Shown here: positions 1 to 7,887 of the stretch, piece by piece
How positions within the stretch are numbered: position 1 is the stretch's first letter
How the letters are laid out: every line of letters starts with the position of its first letter
NCBI GenBank assembly: GCA_035575835.1
Contig: DATLXM010000084.1
Span: forward strand, 1 to 19,802
DNA from: Gaiellasilicea sp035575835
GTDB lineage: Bacteria; Actinomycetota; Thermoleophilia; Gaiellales; Gaiellaceae
Reading direction: 5' to 3'
DNA: 19,802 bases
Made by a program: the position numbers and the translations under genes
The notes under the pieces: model-generated
What the model was told of the DNA's origin: nothing
The model's input: the letters and a program-made list of their open reading frames with translations, nothing else
The model's database searches: none

Positions 1-220
1 GCCTCGAGCGCGCGCTCGAGGTCGTCGAGCACGGGCAGGAGCTCGTTCAGGATCCGCTCGTTCGCACGCACCACCAGCTCCGCGTGCTCGCGCGCGACCC
101 GCTTGCGGTAGTTGTCGAAGTCGGCCGCGAGCCGGAGGTACGAGTCGTCCGGAGCCGGAGTCTCCTCGACCTCCGGCTCCTCGACGGCTTCCTCCACTTC
201 GTCCTGGCGTGTCTCGTCGG

Positions 221-224
<4 letters not shown>
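1..224 (-). CDS. grpE: GrpE nucleotide exchange factor, N-terminal part (cut by window edge)
   Basis: GrpE releases ADP from DnaK during the chaperone cycle in the cytoplasm. Only the first 74 codons are in the window. After an acidic low-complexity head rich in Glu comes the segment DDSYLRLAADFDNYRKRVAR and then an ELLPVLDDLERALE stretch, both typical of the long coiled coil and the family motif of GrpE. The start is the GTG at 222-224, whose bases overlap the dnaK stop (GTGA), which implies translational coupling to dnaK. The dnaK-then-grpE order is the one usual in Actinobacteria; dnaJ and a regulator would be expected further on, outside the window. Seen: motif and overlap. Known: family role. 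Confidence 0.93.
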
Positions 225-2137
<1,913 letters not shown>

Positions 2138-2146
2138 GGCTGCTAT

Positions 2147-2154
2147 CTCCTTTG
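2147..2154 (-). promoter_or_regulatory. Shine-Dalgarno site of dnaK
   Basis: The minus strand reads AAAGGAGA about ten bases before the dnaK ATG. It is one of the few strong ribosome-binding sites in the window and fixes the start of dnaK. Confidence 0.85.
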
Positions 2155-2167
2155 ATTCGTGTGATGC

Positions 2168-2184
2168 GCTGAGAAAATCTCAGC
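2168..2184. promoter_or_regulatory. Perfect inverted repeat, candidate heat-shock operator of dnaK
   Basis: GCTGAGA-AAA-TCTCAGC is a perfect seven-base inverted repeat with a three-base centre, 30 bases before the dnaK start. A possible -10 box (TAGTCT, minus strand, 2188-2193) would place the transcription start at or in the repeat, a usual position for a repressor site. It shares the TGAG/CTCA core with the HspR box HAIR (CTTGAGT-N7-ACTCAAG), but its arms are four bases closer together, and it is not CIRCE. Operator function is inferred from position and symmetry only. Confidence 0.45.
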
Positions 2185-2228
2185 CGGAGACTATCAGATC
2201 TCCCTGGGTTGCCGTCCGATCCGACGGG

Positions 2229-2234
2229 CAGACT
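2229..2234 (+). promoter_or_regulatory. Candidate -10 box of a leaderless gene
   Basis: CAGACT lies six bases before the GTG at 2241. It is a weaker match to TAnnnT than the boxes before other genes here but has the same spacing, and the gene has no Shine-Dalgarno site. Confidence 0.3.
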
Positions 2235-2240
2235 CCACTT

Positions 2241-2615
2241 GTGCTTCGTCAAGGTCCCATCCCGCTCTTCGTCCACGGCGTGATCGAGTACGCGGCCGGG
2301 ATCCTGTTCGTGGTCGCGCCCTGGCTGCTCGACTTCGACTCCGGCACCGCTCGGGCGGTCTCGATCGTGATCGGGATCGTGATCCTCGTGATCGCCGCTG
2401 CGACCGACGCACCCACCGGGCTCTCGCGCACGATTCCGATCAAGGGCCACGTCGTCCTCGACTTCGTGCTCGCGATCGCGCTGATCGCGGCGCCGTTCCT
2501 CTTCGGCTTCTCGGACGAGACGAACCCGACGGCGCTCTTCGTCACGCTGGGGATCGTTCACCTGCTGCTGACGATTGCCACGCGCTTCCTCCCCCACGCC
2601 TCCGCTTCGGCCTAG
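2241..2615 (+). CDS. Small SPW-repeat-like membrane protein
   Basis: Encodes 124 residues, almost entirely hydrophobic, with about four predicted membrane segments (near residues 10-25, 33-49, 67-85 and 95-115). The sequence shows two similar halves, each starting with a short polar helix and then an ALIAAPFLFGF or FVVAPWLLDF stretch; this resembles actinobacterial SPW-repeat membrane proteins, whose function is unknown. I chose the GTG at 2241 because the open frame upstream lies opposite dnaK and its promoter region and is not hydrophobic. It diverges from dnaK, and its TAG stop shares the CTAG at 2612-2615 with the stop of the gene facing it. Family assignment is tentative; membrane location is well supported. 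Confidence 0.72.
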   Translation: MLRQGPIPLFVHGVIEYAAGILFVVAPWLLDFDSGTARAVSIVIGIVILVIAAATDAPTGLSRTIPIKGHVVLDFVLAIALIAAPFLFGFSDETNPTALFVTLGIVHLLLTIATRFLPHASASA

Positions 2616-3457
2616 CGGTAGACGCTGATCAGCGCGCCGCCCGCGACGACGAGCGCAGCGCCTGTGAGCAGCCTCGGCCCCACGAGCTCGTGCCGGCGGA
2701 GTAGGAGCGCCGAGAGGCCGACCCCCCAGAGCGACTCGGTCGCGACGAGCGGCGAGACGACCGTGACCCGGCCGCGGTAATACGCCTCGAAGAGACAGAT
2801 GTACGACAGGCCGAAGCAGAGCCCGGCCGGAAGGAACGCGACGAGCCCGCGTGTCGGCAGCCGGCGGCGCGTCGCGAGGAGATAGGCCGCGATCACCGCG
2901 GCACCCGCGCCGAGGGTGGCCGCCGCGGCGAGCCCCGGCCCGACATCCGTGTCGAGTGAGAGGTGGCGGACGAGATTGTCGCGAGCCGCGAAGACGATCG
3001 CGGCGGCGAGCGCGAGTGCGAGTCCGATCCGCTTCACGTGCGCCGGCCGGTCGCGCTCGCCCACGAGGAAGAAGCCCCCGGCGACGATCAGCACGGCGCC
3101 GATGAGAAGCCCCGCGCGGGCGGGCTCGCCGAGGAGAGCCAGAGCGATCGCGACCGAGAAGAGCGGGGCAGACCCCACCGCGACCGACGTCCGCGACGGC
3201 CCCGCATCCCGGACTGCGATCGTGAAGAGGAGCTGCGAGAGGCCCGGGCCGAGGACTCCGGCGAGGAGGAACGGCCAGATGCCCGCGAGGTCGTGCGACT
3301 GGAAGGCGACGAACGGCACCGTGACGACGAGTGCGGGCAGGATCGTCAGGAGCGCGCCCCCCTCGGCGTCCGGCACGCGGGCGAGCGCGAACCGGAGCGC
3401 CACCGTCATCGCCCCGAAGAGGGCGGCCGAGGCCAGCGCGAGCAGGATCGCGTCCAC
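2612..3457 (-). CDS. EamA/DMT-superfamily transporter
   Basis: Encodes 281 residues with about ten hydrophobic segments in two repeated halves, the layout of EamA drug/metabolite transporters of the inner membrane. The first half starts with LLALASAALFGAMTVALRFAL; the second half has the GLCFGLSYICLFEAYYRGRVTVVSPLV region, where EamA proteins carry a similar AL-x-x-G-x-x-x-x-V-S-P-L motif. The substrate cannot be told from sequence. The start is GTG at 3455-3457, six bases behind TAGCCT on the minus strand, so the mRNA is probably leaderless. It diverges from the aminopeptidase gene across only 33 bases and meets the small membrane protein gene at a shared CTAG stop. Confidence 0.85.
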   Translation of the reverse strand: MDAILLALASAALFGAMTVALRFALARVPDAEGGALLTILPALVVTVPFVAFQSHDLAGIWPFLLAGVLGPGLSQLLFTIAVRDAGPSRTSVAVGSAPLFSVAIALALLGEPARAGLLIGAVLIVAGGFFLVGERDRPAHVKRIGLALALAAAIVFAARDNLVRHLSLDTDVGPGLAAAATLGAGAAVIAAYLLATRRRLPTRGLVAFLPAGLCFGLSYICLFEAYYRGRVTVVSPLVATESLWGVGLSALLLRRHELVGPRLLTGAALVVAGGALISVYR

Positions 3458-3463
3458 CGCGCG

Positions 3464-3469
3464 AGGCTA
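3464..3469 (-). promoter_or_regulatory. Candidate -10 box, leaderless, of the EamA gene
   Basis: The minus strand reads TAGCCT six bases before the GTG start at 3457. The second EamA gene of the window has the identical hexamer seven bases before its start. Confidence 0.5.
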
Positions 3470-3476
3470 CAGCGCG

Positions 3477-3482
3477 TACGAT
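3477..3482 (+). promoter_or_regulatory. Candidate -10 box, leaderless, of the aminopeptidase gene
   Basis: TACGAT lies eight bases before the GTG at 3491, so transcription would begin on or next to the start codon. No Shine-Dalgarno site is present. Confidence 0.5.
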
Positions 3483-3490
3483 CCGCCGCT

Positions 3491-4576
3491 GTGACCGACC
3501 CTCGCACCCGCCAGCTGGCCGAGCTCCTCGTCAATCGCAGCCTCGATGTCCAGCCCGGCTGGCAGGTCGTTGTGCGGACGACGCCGCTCGCTCGACCGCT
3601 CGTGACCGAGGTCGTCAAGGCGATCGCGCGCCGGGAGGCGTACGCGCTCGTTCGGCTCATGTGGGATCCGATCCGCTTCCGGATGGATCTCGACTGGGCG
3701 AGCGAGGCGCCGCTCGAGCTCGTCGGGACGCTCCCCGGGATCGAGGCGCACGCGGTCGAGGAAGAGGACGCCCGGCTCACGATCATGGCTCCCGAGGATC
3801 TCCACGCGGGCGGCGATCTTCCCTCCGAGCGCCGGCAGGCGCTCCAGCGCTCCCAGGAGCGCGCGGCAGAACGCGGCCGTACGCTCGACGTCCGCTGGGC
3901 GGTCAGCCTGTTCCCGACGGAGGCGTACGCGCGCGAAGCGGGGATGACCCTCGCGGAGTTCGAGGACTTCGTCTACAGCGCCTGCCTGCGCGACTGGGAC
4001 GCCGAGCACGAACGCATGCGCCGCTACGCGGAGCGCTTCGATCGCGCGAAGGAGGTGCGGATCGTCGGAGGCGGAACCGACCTGACGCTCTCTATCGAGG
4101 GCCGCGACGCGACGATCGATCACGGGCTCCGGAACATGCCCGGGGGCGAGTTCTTCTTCGGGCCGGTTGAGGACTCGGCCGAGGGCGTCGTCACCTTCGC
4201 CGAGTTCACCTCGATCTACCAGGGCCAGGACGTGACCGGCGCGCGCCTCCGCTTCGAGGGCGGCAAGGTCGTCGACGCGAGCGCGACCGTCGGCGAGGGC
4301 GCCCTCCTTTCGGCGCTCGACACCGACGAGGGGGCGCGGAGACTCGGCGAGCTCGGGATCGGCTGCAACCCCGGGATCCAGCAGTACATGCGGAACACGC
4401 TCTTCGACGAGAAGATCGACGGCACCGTCCACCTCGCGGTCGGCGCCAGCTACACCTTCACCGGCGCCTCGAACACGAGCGCGATCCACTGGGACCTCGT
4501 CAAGGACCTCCGCCCCGGCGGCGAGCTCTCGCTCGACGGCGAGGTCGTGCAACGCGACGGGGCCTGGCTGATCTGA
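3491..4576 (+). CDS. M29-family metallo-aminopeptidase
   Basis: Encodes 361 residues (family members are usually near 410) and should cleave N-terminal residues from peptides in the cytoplasm with two metal ions. The metal ligands known from AmpS/AmpT-type enzymes are all visible: Glu220 (NMPGGEFFFGP), Glu287 (LGELGIGCNPGI), His314 (GTVHLAVG), and His333 with Asp335 (SAIHWDLV). The shorter distance between His314 and His333 explains part of the shorter length. The frame is open far upstream, but that part lies opposite the EamA gene and does not resemble the family; GTG 3491 directly precedes TDPRTRQLAELLVNRSLDV, a normal M29 beginning. It stands alone, divergent from the EamA gene. Confident in family, not in substrate. 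Confidence 0.93.
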   Translation: MTDPRTRQLAELLVNRSLDVQPGWQVVVRTTPLARPLVTEVVKAIARREAYALVRLMWDPIRFRMDLDWASEAPLELVGTLPGIEAHAVEEEDARLTIMAPEDLHAGGDLPSERRQALQRSQERAAERGRTLDVRWAVSLFPTEAYAREAGMTLAEFEDFVYSACLRDWDAEHERMRRYAERFDRAKEVRIVGGGTDLTLSIEGRDATIDHGLRNMPGGEFFFGPVEDSAEGVVTFAEFTSIYQGQDVTGARLRFEGGKVVDASATVGEGALLSALDTDEGARRLGELGIGCNPGIQQYMRNTLFDEKIDGTVHLAVGASYTFTGASNTSAIHWDLVKDLRPGGELSLDGEVVQRDGAWLI

Positions 4577-4595
4577 TCTCTTGCGCAGCGGACGA

Positions 4596-4613
4596 AATCC
4601 GCAGAAGCGGATT
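4596..4613. terminator. Hairpin between convergent genes, possible weak terminator
   Basis: AATCCGC-AGAA-GCGGATT forms a seven-base stem with a four-base loop in the 55-base gap between the aminopeptidase and the facing EamA gene. Neither strand has a real T run after it, so rho-independent termination is doubtful. Confidence 0.3.
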
Positions 4614-4631
4614 CCGACCGCGCGAAAACCC

Positions 4632-5516
4632 CTAAAGGGTCGCTTCGCTCCCGGAGCGGCCGACGAGTCGTCGCAGCGTCCGTCCCGCCTCGGGCTCGGC
4701 GACGACGATCCCGGCCATGATCACGGCGCAACCGGCCCAGCCGACCGCCCCCAGGCGGTCGCCCGCGAGCCAGAACCCGAAGAACCCGGCGAAGACCGGC
4801 TCCATCGCGAAGGCGAGCGCCGTCTTCGTCGCGCTCGTCCGACGCTGCGCCCACGTCTGAACGAGGAAGCCGAGAGCGCTCGCGAAGATGCCCGTGACGA
4901 GGAGGGCGCCCCACACCGTCCAGCCACGCGGGAGCTCGATCTGCCCCGCTGCGACCGCGACGAGCGCGAAGCCGCCGAATGCGGCGAGCATCTCGGCCTG
5001 CGTGAACGCGATCGCGTCGTAGCGGGGCGCGTAGCGCTCCATCAGGACGATCTGGAGCGAGTACGCGGCCGAGCCGCCGAGGACGAGCGCGTCACCGAGC
5101 GGATCACCGGCGCCGACCCCGGAGAGGAGCCCCAGCCCGGCGAGCGCAAGCCCCACCCCGATCCAGACGGGGCGGCCGACCCTGACGCGGAAGAGGACGA
5201 GCGCGAGGAGCGGGGTGAAGACGACGTAGAGGCCGGTGATGAACCCGGCGCTCGAGACCGTCGTCCGTTCGAGCCCGGCTGTCTGAAGCGCGTAGCCGAG
5301 CGCCAGCAAGAGCCCGAGCGCTGCTCCTGCAAGGGCGCCGCCGCGGCCGAGCGAGCGCATCCGCCCGACCGCGGGAGCCGCGAGCACGAGGCTCGCGATC
5401 GCGAAGCGCACGGCCAGGAACGCGAAGAGCGGATACAGCGCGACCGCGTCCTTCACCTGGACGAAGGTCAGTCCCCAGACGGCGGTGACGAGCACGAGGG
5501 CGCCGAGTGCGAGCAT
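4632..5516 (-). CDS. EamA/DMT-superfamily transporter
   Basis: Encodes 294 residues with about ten membrane segments in two EamA halves. The start MLALGALVLVTAVWGLTFV is the classic EamA beginning (A-x-x-W-G-x-x-F), followed by RFAIASLVL; the second half has IVLMERYAPRYDA and ends near FGFWLAGDRLGAVGWAGCAVIMAG, the usual EamA end. An open frame continues upstream to 5591, but that part overlaps the divergent VOC gene and is not hydrophobic. ATG 5516 is chosen because TAGCCT lies seven bases before it, giving a leaderless mRNA. It is not a close copy of the other EamA gene, so this is not a recent duplication. Substrate unknown; amino acid or metabolite efflux is typical of the family. Confidence 0.88.
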   Translation of the reverse strand: MLALGALVLVTAVWGLTFVQVKDAVALYPLFAFLAVRFAIASLVLAAPAVGRMRSLGRGGALAGAALGLLLALGYALQTAGLERTTVSSAGFITGLYVVFTPLLALVLFRVRVGRPVWIGVGLALAGLGLLSGVGAGDPLGDALVLGGSAAYSLQIVLMERYAPRYDAIAFTQAEMLAAFGGFALVAVAAGQIELPRGWTVWGALLVTGIFASALGFLVQTWAQRRTSATKTALAFAMEPVFAGFFGFWLAGDRLGAVGWAGCAVIMAGIVVAEPEAGRTLRRLVGRSGSEATL

Positions 5517-5523
5517 GCGGGCG

Positions 5524-5529
5524 AGGCTA
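5524..5529 (-). promoter_or_regulatory. Candidate -10 box, leaderless, of the second EamA gene
   Basis: TAGCCT on the minus strand, seven bases before ATG 5516. It is the same hexamer as at the first EamA gene and supports the shorter start. Confidence 0.5.
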
Positions 5530-5553
5530 TCTCTCTCGAACCCGGAGGTCCGC

Positions 5554-5952
5554 GTGCCCACGAACGTCCACGAACTGCGAGTCGCCGTCACCGCGCCCGA
5601 CTACGACGCGGCGCTCACCTTCTACCGGGACGTGCTCGGGCTCCGCGAACGAGCCGCCTTCTCCTCGGAGGACGGCCGGGTCACGATCCTCGAGGCAGGC
5701 AAGGCGACGCTCGAGCTGCTCGACCCGACGCATGCCGCTTTCGTCGACGAGGTCGAGGTCGGCCGCCGGGTCGCGGGCCACGTCCGGATCGCCTTCGAGG
5801 TCGACGACACCGGGGCCCTGACGCAGGAGCTCGCCGCCGCGGGCGCGACCGTGATCGCCGAGCCCACCCGGACGCCCTGGAACTCGCTCAACGCGCGACT
5901 CGAGGGCCCGGCCGGGCTGCAGCTGACGCTCTTCACCGAGCTCGCCTCATGA
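5554..5952 (+). CDS. VOC/glyoxalase-fold metal protein
   Basis: Encodes 132 residues, the size of a single vicinal-oxygen-chelate unit made of two beta-alpha-beta-beta-beta modules. Module one runs HELRVAV...DYDAALTFYRDVLGL and module two HVRIAFEVDD...LQLTLFTEL. Residues at the usual metal positions are His6, Glu54, His76 and Glu129, so it may be an active glyoxalase, dioxygenase or resistance-type enzyme; the substrate cannot be read from the sequence. The GTG at 5554 is chosen because GGAGGT (5544-5549) lies four bases before it and the family motif starts at once. The gene diverges from the second EamA gene, and their start regions nearly touch. Confidence 0.85.
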   Translation: MPTNVHELRVAVTAPDYDAALTFYRDVLGLRERAAFSSEDGRVTILEAGKATLELLDPTHAAFVDEVEVGRRVAGHVRIAFEVDDTGALTQELAAAGATVIAEPTRTPWNSLNARLEGPAGLQLTLFTELAS

Positions 5953-6051
5953 TCACGAGGGACGCTGACGCCCGGCACCCCCGACGAGGCCGCGGCGCGG
6001 CTGCAGGAGCCCGCAACCACGACGACGCCGAGACAGTGCTACTCGCCGGGC

Positions 6052-6189
6052 TTACTCGCCGCCGTCGCAGGGGTCGCCGGCGCGCCGGGCGCCGCCCATG
6101 ACCTTGTCGGCCTCGTCCTGGTCGACGTCGAGGTCCTTCACGTCCTCCTCGTCCGTCTTCGCCTCGCTCTGCTCGTTGTGCTCGTCCAT
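6052..6189 (-). CDS. Candidate double-glycine precursor peptide 1
   Basis: A 45-residue gene found by eye. It begins MDEHNEQSEAKTDEED, continues VKDLDVDQDEADKVMGG, and ends ARRAGDPCDGGE before TAA. Counting back from the GG, the leader has Val at -4, Ala at -7, Glu at -8 and Val at -12, close to the hydrophobic and acidic positions of double-glycine leaders cut by C39 peptidases. It shares DLDV, Gln-10, Ala-7 and GGAR with the peptide encoded at 11053-11193, on the other side of the C39-ABC exporter gene. Cleavage after GG would release 12 residues containing the only Cys. AGGGGAG stands about five bases before the ATG. It is transcribed away from the dioxygenase operon. The precursor role is inferred. 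Confidence 0.75.
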   Translation of the reverse strand: MDEHNEQSEAKTDEEDVKDLDVDQDEADKVMGGARRAGDPCDGGE

Positions 6190-6229
6190 CTCGACTCCCC
6201 TCTACTCCTGCGTGGGCGCTGAGCGCATC

Positions 6230-6259
6230 ATGTTCGACGCGAGCGCCGGATAAAGTCAA
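6230..6259 (-). promoter_or_regulatory. Candidate promoter of precursor peptide 1
   Basis: On the minus strand TTGACT (6254-6259) is followed after 18 bases by GAACAT (6230-6235), leaving a leader of about 35 bases with a Shine-Dalgarno site. The -35 hexamer is identical to that before precursor peptide 2, and it overlaps the -10 box of the divergent dioxygenase gene. Confidence 0.4.
6251..6256 (+). promoter_or_regulatory. Candidate -10 box of the dioxygenase operon
   Basis: TAAAGT lies nine bases before ATG 6266, giving a leaderless or nearly leaderless mRNA. The last three bases are shared with the -35 box of the opposing peptide gene. Confidence 0.45.
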
Positions 6260-6265
6260 GCGGGG

Positions 6266-6928
6266 ATGGAGCGCGAGGTCGACGACGTTCTTGGCCGCGC
6301 GCTCGCCGAGGTGGGCGTCGAACGCCAGCGCCTCGGCGACGTGCTGGGCTCGCTGGCCCGCAGGCTGACCCCGGGCGGTGCAGCGTGGCGGGCGCTGCAG
6401 GCCGCGCTCGACGCGCTCTTCGGGAGCGGCGTGAAGGACCTCGGCCGCCTCCCGTTCGTCGGCGGGGCGCTCCTCGACTCGTTGCTCGCGGAGGCACGCG
6501 AGCAACTGCCGGCGCCCGAGGGCACGAGGCGACCGGCGCCCGGAGCGCCGGGCCGGTCGCTCGCAGGCCTGGCCGTCAGCGCGCAGCTCCGGGAGGCGGT
6601 GACGCGTGCCGTCGGGTTCGCGGTCGCTCCGACCTACGACGCCGTCTACCTCTACGACCCCCCGGGCTCGCACCTCCGCACCCACGTCGATACACGAGAC
6701 TACGAGCTCGTGGTTCACCTCGTCCTCGAGCACAGGCTGCCGCGAGACGGCTCGCAGGGCTCGGCGCTCGTCGTTCACCTGCCCGGCGAGCCGGGGCCGA
6801 CGAGGCTGCCGGTGGCACCGGGGGAGGCCGTCGTCCTGCAGGGACGCGGCACGATCCACTCGTGGGAGCCGCTGCGCGACGACGAAGACCGCACCCTGAT
6901 CGCTATCGGGTTCGCGAGCGCCGCGTGA
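6266..6928 (+). CDS. 2OG-Fe(II) dioxygenase, putative peptide-modifying enzyme
   Basis: Encodes 220 residues. The C-terminal half has the marks of the 2-oxoglutarate/Fe(II) double-stranded beta helix of the prolyl-hydroxylase type: YLYDPPGSHLRTHVD gives His140 and Asp142, GTIHSWEPL gives the distal His198, and EDRTLIAIGF gives Arg209, which would hold 2-oxoglutarate. The first 100 residues are helical with no motif I recognise. It opens an operon with the PpiC-like gene (GTGA overlap at 6925-6928) and the C39 exporter, and diverges from precursor peptide 1. From context I infer that it hydroxylates the exported peptides; both predicted cores contain one Pro, and Asp, Arg or Lys are other possible targets. 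Fold assignment is strong; the substrate is a guess. Confidence 0.85.
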   Translation: MEREVDDVLGRALAEVGVERQRLGDVLGSLARRLTPGGAAWRALQAALDALFGSGVKDLGRLPFVGGALLDSLLAEAREQLPAPEGTRRPAPGAPGRSLAGLAVSAQLREAVTRAVGFAVAPTYDAVYLYDPPGSHLRTHVDTRDYELVVHLVLEHRLPRDGSQGSALVVHLPGEPGPTRLPVAPGEAVVLQGRGTIHSWEPLRDDEDRTLIAIGFASAA

Positions 6929-7887
6929 AGCCGGGGCTTGGTGCGCTCGCGGGCCGATCCCCCTTCGCCGTGGACGGCCGGGCGTTTGCGTGGGAGGAGG
7001 TTCTCGTCGCCGCGGAGCTGCGCGGGGAGCTCGAGACGCTCGAGGCGCAGACCCGCCAGGGGCTCGCCTGCGCACGACGCGCGGTGGCCGAAGACGACGC
7101 CGTCCCGCCCGAGTCGCTGCGCGCGGCCGCGACCGCCTTCCGGTACGAGCACGACCTGCTCGCCGCAGAGGAGCTCGAAGCCTGGCTCCGCGACCGCGGT
7201 CTGTCGCTCTCGGAGTGGAACGACCACCTGCGCCGACTCCTCCTCCGCGAGCGGTGGACGGACGAGCTCGACGGGATCGAGTCCGAGTTCGCCGCCGCCG
7301 CCGACGAGGTCGAACGAATTCTGCCCGTGGAGGCGATCTGCACGGGCTTCCTCCGCCGCGCCGCGGAGCAGCTGGCCGAGGACGCCGCGCTCGCGGCGCC
7401 CGCCGGGAACGGCGAAGCGGCGATCCCGGCGATCCTCCGCGCGGCCGACGCGGTTCGGGCCCGGGTTCCCAGCACCGAGGAGATCGAGCACGAGGTCGCG
7501 GCGCACGCTCTCGACTGGATCCGGATCGAGGCCGAGACGCTCGAGCTACCCGACCTGGAGGTGGCCCGCGAGGCCGCGCTCTGCATCCGTGTGGACGGCC
7601 GGCCGCTCGACGACGTCGCGGCCGACTGCGGCCTGGCCGCGACTGCGGTCGTCCTCTACCTCGGCGAGGCCGACCCGGATCTGCGAACCGCGCTCGTCAG
7701 CGCCGGCCCGGGCGAGCTGATCGGGCCCGTCGAACGGCCCGGCGGGCACTTGCTGCTCCACCTCCGGGCGAAGACCGCGCCGAGCACGAACGACCCCGAG
7801 CTCGGGCGGCGGGCGGCGACGGCTCTCGCCGCGCGCAGCGTCGAGCGAGAGCTCCGCGACCGGGTGCTGTGGCATGAGCGCCCCTGA
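6925..7887 (+). CDS. Parvulin/PpiC-like putative peptide maturation protein
   Basis: Encodes 320 residues starting at GTG 6925, which overlaps the previous stop; the frame is open further upstream but only opposite the dioxygenase reading. The body (residues 20-200) is helical and rich in Glu, Arg and Ala, like the chaperone part of SurA-type proteins. The tail (residues 215-317) has EAALCIRVDGRPLDDVA, then SAGPGELIGPVERPGGHLLLHL, then a final RDRVLW, which resembles PpiC-related proteins encoded beside C39/ABC peptide exporters. There is no signal peptide, so it should act in the cytoplasm, perhaps holding precursors for modification or export. It overlaps the exporter gene by 14 bases. Isomerase activity is not shown; a chaperone role is inferred. 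Confidence 0.72.
   Translation: MKPGLGALAGRSPFAVDGRAFAWEEVLVAAELRGELETLEAQTRQGLACARRAVAEDDAVPPESLRAAATAFRYEHDLLAAEELEAWLRDRGLSLSEWNDHLRRLLLRERWTDELDGIESEFAAAADEVERILPVEAICTGFLRRAAEQLAEDAALAAPAGNGEAAIPAILRAADAVRARVPSTEEIEHEVAAHALDWIRIEAETLELPDLEVAREAALCIRVDGRPLDDVAADCGLAATAVVLYLGEADPDLRTALVSAGPGELIGPVERPGGHLLLHLRAKTAPSTNDPELGRRAATALAARSVERELRDRVLWHERP

Noticed and set aside
2168..2184. CIRCE or standard HAIR element at dnaK
   Set aside because: Arm sequence and spacing fit neither; kept only as an unnamed inverted repeat.
2963..3490. Upstream extension of the aminopeptidase frame by 176 codons
   Set aside because: It lies opposite the EamA gene and is charged low-complexity sequence; the family starts at GTG 3491.
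4628..4640. Hairpin ACCC/GGGT at the end of the second EamA gene followed by TTT on the minus strand
   Set aside because: Only four base pairs and it contains the stop codon; too weak to call a terminator.
5949..6101. Frame starting ATG 5949 that overlaps the VOC stop as ATGA
   Set aside because: Product is Arg-rich without motif and runs into the precursor peptide gene on the other strand; I see no gene in 5953-6051.
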